Assembly (NCBI GenBank): GCA_007570785.1
Contig: ML660201.1
Span: 46,614,949 to 46,678,948 of the forward strand
Direction of reading: 5' to 3'
From: Antilocapra americana
Taxonomy: Eukaryota > Chordata > Mammalia > Artiodactyla > Antilocapridae
DNA: 64,000 nt
Shown: positions 38,084-51,469 of the stretch, one piece after another
Numbering within the stretch: position 1 is the first letter of the stretch
How the letters are laid out: every line of letters begins with the position of its first letter
Translations under genes and position numbers: made by a program
The notes under the pieces: model-generated
Told to the model about the DNA's origin: nothing
What the model saw: the letters and a program-made list of their open reading frames with translations, nothing else
Database searches by the model: none

Positions 38084-38084
38084 G

Positions 38085-40595
38085 CCATGTGGGGGTGTAA
38101 GTTATTAGGAGAGTAAAAACGTAGATCTTCAGGTGTTTCTTGTTCATAGGGTGGAGTCCAGGCAGTGACTGGAGGAGGTGGGTTGCTACTTTGTCCTGGA
38201 GCTGAGAGATTTATGTTAACTTTTCCAGAAAAAAGACTGATTTCAACTTTTAAGAGCACTAATTTGGATTTGCTGGGCTTCTATAGATAGCACCTCGGGT
38301 TTAATTGCATTGTGGCTGCTAGTGATAATTTTAAAAGGAATTGAACATAATCCCTGGATTTTAATCACATATTTGTAGTTTAAAAGGGAATTAAAAGAAA
38401 AAAAAAGGAATTAAGGGAATTTCTTCGTCCCTTACCACTTGGTTTGTACCTTTATACACCTCGGTTGTAAAAATGTTTGATTGCACTTTCACATAAATAT
38501 AACCAAATTTTAAACTTGTGTTAATGTATCTTCCTATAGTCCGCTCTTTGGGGACATGCTCACTGTTAAATACTTGTGAGATTAATAAATTAAAATTTTC
38601 AAGACAATTTTGAAGTTAGTAATTACTGTAAAATTCCTATTTCAAGTGACTCATTTTTAATCTGTGGTGCTGTAGTATTAAATAAGGGCCTTGTATACTC
38701 ATAATTATGGTAGTCATGTGACCAAAAATCAGATAGACATCGAAGCTGCTCATTCTGGGTGTTGGTCTGGTTTATTGGTGCTTCCTCCACATGATTCGGA
38801 ATACACTTTTATAGCAAATAATCATCAAAAACATGAAATACTCTTAAATCTGAGCCAGTTTGTAGTTGATAACAGAATGAGTTGTGTTTTTTTTTAAGAG
38901 GATAAGTAAATGTGCTTAAGCATATTTATAATAGCATCTTAATATTCCAGTAAAGAGAGAACATAAGCAGCCAGTGAAATAAGTTTGCAGTGTAGTAAAG
39001 GGAAAAGGAGGAGGTAAAATGAAATTAGAGAGGTGGGCAGGGACCACACCATGTAGAATCTTTGAGGAAATGGGAAGTTTTTGGATTTTTTTTTTAATTA
39101 TCAGATTTTTTTTAAAAATGAGGATGATGATATGATCCTACATTAAACGGAATCATTCACCAAGAATAGGGGATATATCTGAATCCACTCTGACTTCAAA
39201 CAGTAAAACTAATACTGATCATTTGTGACAAAAGTATCAGAAGGATTTCATAGTATTTATGTCCTCAGCCTAATGACTTCAACCTGTGTTTTTGAAGCCA
39301 TTGGCTTTCGGACAGTTGTCTTAGCCTGCAATTTCTCTGTAATAACGTATTAAAAAGGAAATATAATTTGATAAAGTAGGTCATTCAGATGTTCATGGTA
39401 GGCTGGGTGGTAGGCATACAGGTGTTCACTGTAAAATTCTTTTACCTGTGCTGTGTGTTTATAATGCTGTGTGTTGCATGTTTATAATTTTGGAAATTTT
39501 ACATAAAATTCATCTGCTTTTGATTTTAGCTTTTAAGAGGGCAACATTAATTTATAACATTCAGAAAATAAGGTTGATACTATGCATTTTGTTGAGTGAA
39601 GGAGGCCAAAACATTTGAAAGTGGTAATTTTTGTGGTATGTCAATTAAAATTAAATTCTGCATTTATTCTGAATTACTTACCAGATCTTCGGGCAAACCC
39701 CTTTTACATCTTGTGCTTTGTTTTTTCCCCTCATGAAATGAATAGACATAATTCCTGATTTCATTTTACTTTGTGTGTGTTTTTATAGTGCCTTTCATCT
39801 GAGAAGTTCAGGGCACTTTGTAGAACTTCTGCCATACAGGCCGTGGATCTTGCAGCACATTTGTAAGGTATGTAAATAACTTTCATTTGTCTTTCTACAT
39901 GGAAGAAAAATTAATATGTATTACATATTAACGTAAGTTCTAGGGAAATGTAGGTGCAGTACTGTTAATGATTTTCTTTTCCACCAACCTTGAGATCTTT
40001 ATCTTACTCCATAACTCCCTTCTGGTCTCATTTCCCTGTCTCTCCATCCGATACTCCTGTAACTTCCTTTCTCTCTTCTGTTCTACCAGTATTTCTTCCT
40101 TAGTTAACAATATATTTTCTAACCTCTTAATCTTTAAGATGTGTTTACCATATTTTACACATGCTTCTCTCACTTCTGTATCACTCTCATCTTAATTCTT
40201 TTTTTTTTAATGTCTATACATTTTCATTTTTTCCATAGTTTGGTCACCTTACACACACCTTACCACAGCCTGTGCTGTGGGTACGTCTGATTGTCAATAA
40301 AAAATAATTCAACCAGAGGATGAAGATTGGAGGATAATTCTTCTTCTTGCCATAGGAGTCAGCAGTAGTACTGGTTTGAGTGGGAGTAGTGTTAATAGCA
40401 GGTGTAACAGCCCATCCCGGGGCTATTCAGATATTTTAAACTGATTACAAATAAAGGAAATAGAGCAGACGTAAAGAACAGACTCGAGAACTCTGTGGAT
40501 GAGGGCAGGGGTGGGATGATTTGGGAGAATGGCATTGAAACATGTTAAGTATCATACGTGAAATCAACCCAGCCCAGGATTGTTGCTCGGGGCTG
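38085..40595. other. RHOA intron 1, few recognisable repeats
   Basis: No gene. 39786-39880 (GTGCCTTTCATCTGAGAAGT ... TTTGTAAGGTATGT) resembles a very old interspersed repeat and ends at a donor-like GTATGT. I do not call an exon. Confidence 0.5.
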
Positions 40596-40599
40596 CCCC

Positions 40600-40735
40600 G
40601 AGATTTCCTGGGGGGAGGGAGGAGGGAGGGGGGTTCTGGAGGGGGAGCATATGTACACCCATGGTGATATCCTGTCATTGTATGGCAAAACCAATAAAAA
40701 ATAATAATAATAATAAAAGAAAAAAAACAAAGGAA
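40600..40735 (+). mobile_element. Ruminant L1 3' terminus
   Basis: GGGGGGAGGGAGGAGGGAGG, CATATGTACACCCATGGTGA and GTATGGCAAAACCAATAAAA are the L1 3' end, finishing in an (ATA)n-rich tail. Confidence 0.82.
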
Positions 40736-40739
40736 ATAG

Positions 40740-42640
40740 AATCATCTAATTTGATTGATACCAAGTATCCTGATTTGGTACCATTTCGACTACCTTTTCT
40801 TGTTCTCCTTGGGTTGGAGGGAGCTGTTAAAAGGATGAATATTCTCTTTTGGTGAGATGGGCTACCTGGCAGGAAAGTCACATAATGGAAGTTTTGGTTG
40901 GCTTTGAACTTCATAGCATGGTAAGAGGAATGGCCAAGCTAGCTTGTCATTTTTTGTTCATTGAAGAAATACTTTCTCAATAACTACTGTGTGCCAGGTG
41001 CTGTTTTGGGACACATTTGAGGAAAACAAAGGCGGTCTCTGCCCTCAGATAGTTTTTTTCTTTCTTTTACACTGTCTTTATTCCTAAAAACATTAATATT
41101 TTGAATCATTTCATCTGCTTTTCTCAGTATCACTGAAGAGGAAGTAGAGAGCACATCAAGGGTTAATGGTCACAAAAACATTAATAGCACTGCTCATTTT
41201 TATTCTAGTACGGGATACTGATGACCTATGGCAAGAGATAAGCCAGTGCAACTGCTAGACATAGGATGACAGCTAGACTAGCACTGCTGGGCATGATACT
41301 CTGTTGCAGTCCTATGAGGCTTGAAATTTCTTCTTTCAAGCAGATTTGAGTGATGCTTTCAAGTGGTTTGATTGATGGTCTCTTTTAAAAAAGGACAGAC
41401 TATGTTTCAGGGTTTTCTCAGTTCAGTTTTTACATTATTGAGTTAAAAACTAAAGTAAGGTTATGCTTTTGTTCTGTAAGTTTGCTTAAATCAGAATTTT
41501 TTCTTTTTAAACTGGAAAGGCTGATGGCTGTATAATTACAAAAGAATTCTGCCAAAGATGACCTGCCTGCCTGCCTAGCTAGCTATCGATCTGTCTTTAA
41601 GCAGATTATTTAATTTCTTTGAAACTCAGGACTTACGTCTGTGAAATGAAGATTCCATTTCATAGGAATTTTAGATGAAGTAATACGTGAATAGCATAGT
41701 GCTCAATGCATGTTAATTTTCTCCCTTGGTGGAAATACTTGTTCTAACTCTGGTAGATTGTTCAGGTGTATTTTTCTTTTAGGATATCAGTGCATTGAAT
41801 TTATATAGTGACTGTTTGCTTTCAGAATGATGAAGATTTTGATAGGAAGCTTAGTTACATGAATTTCTTTACTGCCGCCTGATCGTATAGGAGAAGCATG
41901 CATTTGTTGTTGTCTTTTGTTTGTTTAACTGTAGGAGTTAGTATGTTGGACTAAGGTTTTACCATTTTTATACATGTTAACTGACATCACGAATAATAGT
42001 TGGGTAAACATGAGACCATGTTAATCACAAGTTGTCTAGATTCATTCTTGGGTTGTAGTAGTGATTCTGCCTTTATCTGATGATAGAATCATTTAGTTTT
42101 ATTCTTAAACATCAGTAAATAGTAGCAGCTGAGATGGCACTCTCCCAAGAAATGGACAGAAAAGTAGGTCCATGGGGTGGAGATTTTTTTTTATTGTTAC
42201 TTGCTGCCACTGCCTTTTATAACTGAAGGGGTTTTGAACAATATCTAATCCATGCCAACTCATACACATTCATGTGTCCAAGTGTAGCTGAAGAATCTTC
42301 AATCACAAAGCATTTATTTATCCTGTACCAACTATAGGCAAACTTCATTTATCTTTCAGACTTACTCTTTAGAAGTGTTATTTTCCATTAATTAAGTTTT
42401 CCAACCTTACTCACCTTGCATCCTTACCATAGTCCCTAAGGCAGAAGTCCCTAAAACTTAACAGGAAAATGTTTTGAACCACTTTGTTAATTTAATAGTA
42501 GCGCTCCCCACCCCCCCCAAAGCAGTTCCCACATTAAAAACAGATCTGTTTTTGCAAGGAGAGAGGCAAATGAAGATACATTTTTATTTTCTGAAGCTCC
42601 TAGCTGATCTAAAATACAAAGATCCAGTTCTACTACTTGA
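40740..42640. other. RHOA intron 1, no gene
   Basis: Contains a MIR-like piece (41600-41730) and old repeat text near 40950-41070 (CTACTGTGTGCCAGGTGCTG). Otherwise unassigned. Confidence 0.5.
41600..41730 (+). repeat. MIR-like SINE
   Basis: TTAATTTCTTTGAAACTCAG, GTCTGTGAAATGAAGATTCC, AGTGCTCAATGCATGT. Diverged. Confidence 0.5.
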
Positions 42641-42645
42641 AAAAT

Positions 42646-43051
<406 letters not shown>

Positions 43052-43884
43052 AAGCATATGGTTGAAAGTTCTGTTTTTGTTATATGTACTCTGTTACTTT
43101 TACCTTATTCCCATGGCAGTTGTGTCTAAGTTGGTATAGTGCAGATGGGTTGTCCTCTGGTGCCTCTTCCGTGGGCCCAGAGAGCAAATGTTGGGCCAAT
43201 CTCCCGGTGTACTTTTACATAACCCTATTGTTATTCAGGTTTTGAGGCCTAAGGAAGTATGTTTAAGGTGGATATTTAATGTTGTAACAATACAGTTTTT
43301 TGGCCATGAGCTAATTTTATTACACGATCTGGCAGTTTTGCTGGAAATACTACAGTGTTTTTTTGTGGAAAAATTCTTTTTTGGATGAAATCTTTTGTTT
43401 AACCTTTAATTCAGAAGGAACTCTTTATCTTTTGATGGTCTTAAGTTCAGAAAAGCAAAGCAACAAAATATCTTAGGTAAGAGCATGGGCTCTCTGGAGA
43501 GAACTTGACAGTTAAGTACTAGCTCTTACACTGGACATTTTATGACTGATAGAAATTATGACCCCTTTATAACTCAGTCCCTTCTCTGTAGAATGGGGAT
43601 AACAGAGGGCTGTGAGGGTGCAATGAGAGAGAACCACTTGGCCTCAGTGCCAGACAAGCAGATGCAGCTCTTTAACTTTCACTATTCAAGTTACAATTTG
43701 TGGTACCTGGTAATCACACTTTAATTTGAAAGATAATTTTTTTTGGGAGGGGGGAATAGCACCCTAAGAATTAATTTTGGGAGGGATAAACAGGTCTCTG
43801 CTGAATCCCTGTTGCTTTGGACCAGTGGTTCCCAAACCTGTCTGTTGCCAAACATGGGATCCAGTTCTTAAAGGAAGGCTTTTT

Positions 43885-44130
43885 AAAAATCATTTTTATT
43901 GAGGTATAATTTGCATTAAATGGGCTTATTTAAATAACAGTTTAATAAGTTTTTGGTAACTATATGACAGCCCACTCCAGTATGCTTGCCTGGAAAATTA
44001 CATGGACAAAGGAGCCTGGCGGGCTCAGTCCATGGGGTCACAAAGAGTCAGCCGTGACTGAGTGACCGAGCACACAAACACCTGTGTAATTGCCACCCAA
44101 TCAAGATACAGAACATTTGTTTGGGAGGCT
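43885..44130 (-). mobile_element. Old L1 3' end, antisense, split by Bov-tA
   Basis: ATTTTTATTGAGGTATAATT, then after the Bov-tA, CACCTGTGTAATTGCCACCC and AATCAAGATACAGAACATTT. Confidence 0.72.
43969..44085 (+). mobile_element. Bov-tA fragment inserted in an old L1
   Basis: A 5'-truncated Bov-A body (CAGCCCACTCCAGTATGCTT ... GACTGAGTGACCGAGCAC) interrupts an antisense old L1 3' end; L1 text resumes with CACCTGTGTAATTGCCACCC. Confidence 0.82.
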
Positions 44131-44199
44131 TTGAGATTTTCTATTTTTAACTAGTTTTTTATTTTAAAATAGTATATACACTTGGTAGGACTGTGAAAT

Positions 44200-44895
44200 A
44201 CAAGTCAGAACTACAGTGAGGTAAGATCTCACATCCATTCAAATGGCTGTGTATTAAAAAAAAAGTGTTCTCCGGAATGTAAAATAGTACCACCACTATG
44301 GAAGACAGTATAGAGGGCCTTAAAAAATTAAAAGTAGAATTATCACATGACCCAGAAATGTCACTTCTGGGTTAATACCCCGAAGAATTAAAAGCAGAGT
44401 GTTGAAGAGATATTTGTACAGCTGTGTTCACAGTAGCATTATTCACAGGAGCTGAAACAGGGAAGCAGCACAAGTGTCTACTAGCCAGTGAATGGATAAG
44501 CAAACTATGGTATATACATACAATGGAATACTATTTAGCCTTAAAATGAAAGGAAATTCTACAGTGTGCTACAACATAGATGAACCTTGAGAACATGCTC
44601 TCTGAAGTAAGCCAGTCACAAAAAAGACAAATACTATATGATTCCACTTATATGAGGTACTTATGTGAGTAGTGAAAACCATAGAGACAGAAGTGGAATG
44701 GTGGTTGCCAAGGGTTGGAGGGGAGGAAGAATGGTCAAGCGGGGGAGGGCAGTTAATGTGCAGTGGGTATAGTTTTAGACTGCAAGATGGAGAGGTATTA
44801 GATACACTGTGGTGATGGTGATGGTTGTGCAACCTTGTGACAGTATTTAATACCACTTAACTGTACACTGAAAATGGTTAGGATAGTAAACTTTA
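44200..44895 (+). mobile_element. Old L1 3' end
   Basis: CACTATGGAAGACAGTATAG, ATCACATGACCCAGAAATGT, GAATGGATAAGCAAACTATG, GTACACTGAAAATGGTTAGG: the ORF2 end and 3' UTR of an old L1, with stops. Confidence 0.82.
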
Positions 44896-45194
44896 TTCAG
44901 TTCCTTGCTTAGACTTTTGGCTTCTGTTGGAGCTTTAAAGGTATTTTAGGGCAAGCGGGTTGGTAAAGTGTGAAGGTTCAGTGCAGAGCTGAAGGGGTTG
45001 AGCTTGAAAATAACAAGCCTTTCTCACATCTCAGACTCCCAAAATTCTCACTTCAGAGAAAACCTTTGTACCTGTTTCCTGTATATAAACCAAGTAACTG
45101 TTTCATATGTATCCTTCTAGTGACACTCTGTCCCTCTTTTATGTACATACTAATGCACATCCCACTGTCAAACATCTGTTCTTTCCCCTTAACA

Positions 45195-45835
45195 ATAGAT
45201 CTTGGTAATTATTTGATAAGATAGTTGAAAGTATACATTGTGGAAAATAGTTTGGCAATTTCGTAAATAGCTAAATGTAGAATTACTGTGAGACCCAGCA
45301 ATTCCATTCCTAGGTATATACCTAAACGAATTGAAAACAGGTACACAAATGCTTGTACATAGATGTTCATAGCAGCACTATTCAAATAGCCAGAGTGGAA
45401 ATAATCCAAATATCCATCATCAGGTGAATGGGTAAACAATATATGTACATATGATGGAATATTATTAGCTATTTTTTAAAAAATGAAGCACTGATCCATG
45501 CTGTGATATGGATAAACCTTGAAAGTAAAAGAAACCAGATAGAAAAGGCCACATATTGTATGATTTCATTTATATGAAGTGTCTAGAATAGGTAAATCAA
45601 TAGAGACAGCAAATTGGTGGCTGCAAGATGTTGAGGGGAAGGGAAATCGAGGAGCGACTGCTTAATGAGCATGGGATTTTCTTTGGTGGTGATGAAAATG
45701 AACATGTTTTGGAATTTGATAGAATTGGTAGTTGTACAACATTGCAAATATACTAAATATTAGTGAATTATGCACTTTGAGAAAGTTAACTTTATACTGT
45801 GTGAATTTCCCATCAACTAAAAAAATTGTTTTTTA
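45195..45835 (+). mobile_element. Old L1 3' end, second copy
   Basis: Same kind of text as 44200-44895 but a separate copy: GAGACCCAGCAATTCCATTC, CATAGCAGCACTATTCAAAT, GTATGATTTCATTTATATGA, ending CACTTTGAGAAAGTTAACTT. Confidence 0.82.
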
Positions 45836-45839
45836 AAGT

Positions 45840-48800
45840 ATATGTTGAGGCCTGACCCTGAAAGGTTTTCAGTTTGTTGGTTGTGGAAACTTGAGAAGAA
45901 TAGTGATTTTTGTGCCAAAATGCAGCGTGCCTGGCTATGCACTGTCATTGCTGAAACATCTGAACAGGCCATGAGCAGCTTGGGGCTCTTGCTTCCTTTT
46001 CCTCTGTGTGTCGTTTCTCTAGTCAAGCACTGTCTTGGGGACGGTGTCAGTGGAGAATTAGGTTGCACAAAGTCCAATTCTGATTCTGTGCATCTATTTA
46101 AAGTTCACCCTGAGATATTTACATTTTGAAGTCAGTGATACTTCTGTTAGGAAGTACTTCTGTTAGGAAGCCAGGAGGTGTGTTCTCTCCCAGTGTTTCT
46201 TAGCTCCCTACCCTACAAAGAATTTAAATCTGGGATGATTCCTTGTTGGCAGTGTTGTGGAGGCTTTGTTGTTCTCTGCTTATTTACCTTCCGCCTGCTG
46301 CTCTTGATCTCCAAGGTCCCAACTGCTTCATCAGGATGGCTGAATAGTATTGGTAGTACTAGGCTCAAGCTCATTCTGAGCAAATGGACAGATGGTAGTT
46401 TGGGCCTCCTTGCTGCCTGGTTTCCAGTGTTGGTTCATAAATGGCTTTGTTTTCAGTTTACTTCCCCAAGTAGTTCTGTTTCCAGTGTGCTCACCACAGT
46501 CCTAGATAGGGGCTAACTGGGTTGATGATAAGACAGATTTCTGCCCATTGAATTGAAACATAGTTTCTTCCTCTGACTTAAGGAAGAACTATGTATTCTA
46601 TTCGTTTGTATGTGTATTTTAACAAAGGAGAAAACAGCAGTATGGAGGAGGGTACTGGAGAAGGGAGTGCTTATTATGAAACTCTACACTTGTTTTCAGC
46701 CAGGTTTGTTCTTTGAAGAAAAATATGATTCTAGTTTGGTTGTTACTTTTAGGCTATCTGAAGGAAAGCCTGTATTTTGACTTTTATTTTCAGTTTTATA
46801 GTTCTGAGAGCTTTGCTTCAGGAGGGTGCATTGTAGGGCATCCTGTAAACATTGATTCGTGTGCTTAAGGACAGGAAGTATGGCTCGTGTAGAAAACTTG
46901 AGATCCTAAACCACCGAGATAGTATTGTTGTATTCTGGATAACTGAAGCTTGCATCTTTAAGTTTTGTAACTTGTTTTATTCCTATAGTGAATATCTTTT
47001 TCTCTCATTGTATCTGGGCCTTAAGCTTCCCTGTGTAATGTGGTCTTTCCTCCTAAAGGATTTTTAAGGTCTGTCCTTAGAGTATGTTGAATTGCTTTAG
47101 GACTCTGGCCTGTTGCCTGCCTCCCCAGTTTACATTTCTGAGCCTGATGTACAGGGTTTTTTACTTCCTTGTCATAGGCTGCACCTCTTTCTCACTCACA
47201 AATACATTTTCCTAAACAACTGTGCACTTAGCTGCTGCCCAGCTAGACTTACAGAATTGGCTCATTTTAGAACAAATAAGTTCATAGGGAGGATCTGAGT
47301 TTTAACACTCCTTCTATAGATAATTGCAGTTCCTGATTAGGTGAGAGGTTTCTGTATTCTTAAATTACAACAACTGTGTCTTAGAAGGTAGCTCACCACT
47401 GGTGTACACAGCTGATCTCTTTTCGTAACTATTAAAAATTTGCACACAGCAAATTGGTTATATAAAGCTTTTTTGTTAAGTGTATTTTTTCGGATTTGTT
47501 ATTTGAACACTTAATTATTACGTGCTTGGGCCTGTGCTTGTCCAACAATGATGAATAAGAGATGTGATTCTTAAACTAATTGGAGTTTGGCAGGATCAAA
47601 CTTTGGAGGGGTGTGATGAGTGAGGTAGACAGAAATGTTACCTGTTCAGAGTACTTAAGGGGCTTGATCTAAATTGGGTCAGGGAAAGCCTGAGAGAAAG
47701 TGACTTAGTCTTAAGTGTGAGGTTATCTAAGTGGGGGAAGGGTGGATGATGTTCGTTCAGAGGGGAGGAAATGAAGGAAGCATGGCTTAACGTCCTGAAT
47801 TACAGGATATTGTTTTGGCTGAGGGTGACTGTATGCTTTGGGTTTTATAATTTTATGTTAGTGGCTTGGGAATTGAAGTTTTTCCTTATGTACAGTATGA
47901 CATTTTATACCCATATTTCATCCAAAATATTTTTTACACCTCTTAAATTGACACTACTCCCTTCCACAGAAATTAATGTTGACAAAACTTAGATAAAGTT
48001 GGGGGTAAGTTATTATGTACACTAGGATCATTGTTCTTCATAATGAAATTCACAGGATTTTTATGAGTCTTAAATTTTCCTTGTAAAATTTCAAGTTTAC
48101 TTTCCAAAAGACTAGACAGTTTTTGGTTTTATAATAGTCATATGTACAATACTGATTTGTAACTTCATTAGAGAAATAAATAATATAAAATTTCAACTGG
48201 ATTACATAATTGAGGCATATGGATGCTAACAAGGTAAGTCTTAGGAACTCAGCTTCTAATCTGTTATGTCCTCTGTGTTTAAAATAATGAATGTGGTACA
48301 AAAGTGAAAATTAAGTCATGTCCAAAGCTGTGCTGGTGTTAAATGCTTTTATTTCTTGGGTGATTGAGAGATGGTAGAAAGCTTGCTGTACTCATCACTG
48401 TTTCTTTTATGCAACTAATCCCTTTGAAGAATTACAAGGTAAAATAATTTTCTCAAGTATGCTGATTTAGTGATTTTTTTTCAAGCTGTGATTATTTTCT
48501 CTGTGTGGAAATTTATTCATTATCTTTCCAAGATATGGTAAAGATCTTGATCCAGCAGAAGCAGTATAGTTATTCAGTTGAATTATTTCTACTTCTCTTT
48601 CTTGGCTGGAGAACTGTTTTGTGCCTGCTTATAATGAATGTTTGGCTAATAAATGTCTGTGTATATAACACATTCATTATAATCTGGTAGCATCATCTTA
48701 AAAGTCTTTGGTGGCTCCTTATCTGCTAAAAATTGTGCACAGAGGCAGATTTACTGTGAGTCTAAGAAGGAAAAAAATTGTAAAAATGTGTGATCCTTAA

Positions 48801-48855
48801 CCAAGTTATCAAAATTATTTAGCAAATTTACATTGTAGAATTCAAATTGCTGTCT
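45840..48855. other. RHOA intron 1, long stretch with no recognised repeat or gene
   Basis: About 3 kb in which I recognise neither exons nor young repeats. Short open frames only. Confidence 0.5.
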
Positions 48856-48857
48856 GC

Positions 48858-49485
48858 CCCTACAGTTTTTTTTTTTTTTTGACATGAATCTGCCATGGGT
48901 ATACATATGTTCCCCTTCCAGAACCCCCCTCCCTCCTCCCTCCCGATTCCCTCCCTCTGGGTCATCTTGGTGCACCAGCCCTGAGCATCAAACCTGGACT
49001 GGCGATTGATTTCACATATGATAATTAACATGTTTCAATGCCTTTTCTCCCATATCGTCCCACCCTTGCCCTCCCATAGAGTCCAAAAGACTGTTCTATA
49101 CATCTGCGTTTCTTTTGCTGTCTCGCATACAGGGTTCTCGTTACCATCTTTCTAAATTCCATATATATGCGTTAGTATACTGTATTTTTGTTTTTCTTTC
49201 TGGCTTACTTCACTCTGTATAATAGGCTCCAGTTCGGTCCACCTGAGTAGAACTGATTGAAATGAATTCTTTTTAATGCTGAGTAATATTCCATTGTGTG
49301 TGTACCACAGCTTTCTTATCCATTCGTCTGTTGATGGACATCTAGGTTGCTTCCATGTCCTGGCTGTTGTAAACAATGTGGCGATGAACATTGGGGTACA
49401 CATGTCTCTTTCAATTCTGGTTTCCTCGGTGTGCATGCCCACCAGTGGGTATACAGTTTAGCCTGTATGCTAAACCCTACAGTTT
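48858..49485 (-). mobile_element. Ruminant L1 3' end, antisense, 5'-truncated
   Basis: The plus strand starts with a T run and reads CATGAATCTGCCATGGGTAT, TGGTGCACCAGCCCTGAGCA, TATTCCATTGTGTGTGTACC, the reverse complement of the ruminant L1 3' UTR and ORF2 end. CCCTACAGTTT flanks it at 48858-48868 and 49475-49485. A few bases of unclear origin lie between the L1 end and the right repeat. Confidence 0.88.
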
Positions 49486-49489
49486 AGCT

Positions 49490-51465
49490 TGAAGTCATAA
49501 CTCAGCCAATCCCCTCCTCACCTAATTGAAGCCTATTTTGTTTTAATATCAGGAAGGGCTCAGTCTATTTCTCTGAGATAACAGCATGGTTATTGGTCAT
49601 GGAAAAATCAGACTTGAGTGCATTTCAAAAGGCGCTTAGAAAGTATTAAGAGGAATGTGATTATGTGTTTATAGCAGATTGACGTTGGGTTAAGGATTTC
49701 ATAATTGCCATTCAGAAAGTTGTGAAAATCAGACTCATTTGATGCAGAACCTAAACTGATGAGAAGTTATGTAGTCTTCATCCTACTTGGTGTGATTGTT
49801 GATTTATTTTATTGAAGAACTGTTAACCCAGTTTGTGTTTTACAGAATATTTGGCATTTGTACCTTGTCACCTTATGAAAAATTCTGAATTTAGAAACAT
49901 CTAACCCCAAGACTTGGTTGAAGAATTGTGGGTCTGTAGTTCTTGGCAGTGAGGGAAAAGCTAAGTCTTTTCTTTAATGGGAAAGGAGAGTGCAGGATGA
50001 AGTATGAATAGGATATGCACTTTGGAAAAATAATCATCTGCTGGACTGGTAAAAGTTTCATTTTAGGAAAAATATTCCTTTCAGATCAGGCCATGTTATA
50101 AACTGTTCTTCAAATTCTGGACAGTTAGAATTTGAAGGGACAGAGTTGCCGTTTGTATAAAATAAGACCTAAATAATAATGACACATTTATTGAACATTG
50201 ACCCATTTTCCATATAGGGAAGCTCTTTTTGTATAATGTATTATTTAATCTTTATGATAGTCCTGTTTGGAAGGTTCCATTCTTTGCTTGACAGATAAAC
50301 AAATTGTAAAAGGGCGCAAAGCTAGTTAAGATAACTTCCAGGTAATGTATCTCCTTTACCACTACTGTAAACTGCCTTCTTTCTACTCAGTTGCTTCCTA
50401 TAACTGAAAATTAATTTCTCAAAGAACCTTTTCTTTGGCTAGTCTGTGTGGGACCTATCCATGTAGTGAATATTTCTCATTTTATGTAGTAGTCCATATA
50501 TGCTGTATGCTTGTGAGACACACCCAGGATGGGACTCAGATTTTGAACCCCAAAAGTAATGTTAGGTCAAATAACATTGGTGAGAGTGTTTTGGGTTGGG
50601 AGGGGTGGTGGATCAGAATCACTGGAATTGAGAGCTTGTGTCACCTGTCCCCTTTCTGAATCTGTGGATGGTGGAAGGGTTAGAGTGCATGTGATTACAC
50701 CTTCCTCCAACTACACTGAATAGTCAGGATTATTCATAAGGTAACATAACAGTGGAAATTCACAGTTTCCAGACCTCTTCCCCTTCTGCTTGGAAGGACT
50801 CAACAGAATGCAAAGAAGGGATGCTTATGGGCTTTAAAACATTTACTGGGTTAGGGAAATTTTGATTTTAGGAGGAAGAAACCCCACTATATTCAGGTAA
50901 CCTTGACTCTGGTTTAATTTATGGAAAAAAAATAAATTTCTTGTATCTTCAATATTTTAGTTATTATTAACAAATTATTTCTGATCCCCTATAATGAATC
51001 TCTTCATCCTGTTTGAACACTGATGCCCCCTAAATTACCAGAGCACTAGTCTTTTGCTAAAGGTCTTTTGCCATACCTCATGTGGTAAGACATTTAGCCC
51101 TTTTTTCTCCTTTTACGGTGTTGTTTCATACACTAATGTAGGGGCTAGCTACAGAGTTTTTATATACAGTGGTTTGTTAATTGTAAGTTTTGTTTGAAAA
51201 GAAATAACTTCCTCCTTGAAGAATGAGACTTAAGACTAATTCAGGAAAGCAGGCAAGTAACTAAGAGGAAGTAAATTTGAAGGGTAATGTCTATTTTTAG
51301 CAACTGGGCTTTTGAAAGTTTCCTTTCAAAAAGTTAGAAAATTAACCCTTTTTTATACCAATACATTTCTGTCTATGAACCTAGGAAGGCTACATTTCTT
51401 ATTAATTCATTTGATGAACACTTCTGTTCAGTGATACAATGCCTAGCAAGGTCAGAAGTAGGGAA
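49490..51465. other. RHOA intron 1, no gene
   Basis: A MIR lies at 50190-50345; the remainder is unassigned AT-rich DNA. Confidence 0.5.
50190..50345 (+). repeat. MIR SINE
   Basis: TTTAATCTTTATGATAGTCC, TTGACAGATAAACAAATTGT, and GCAAAGCTAGTTAAGATAAC fit the MIR core. Confidence 0.6.
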
Positions 51466-51469
51466 TATA

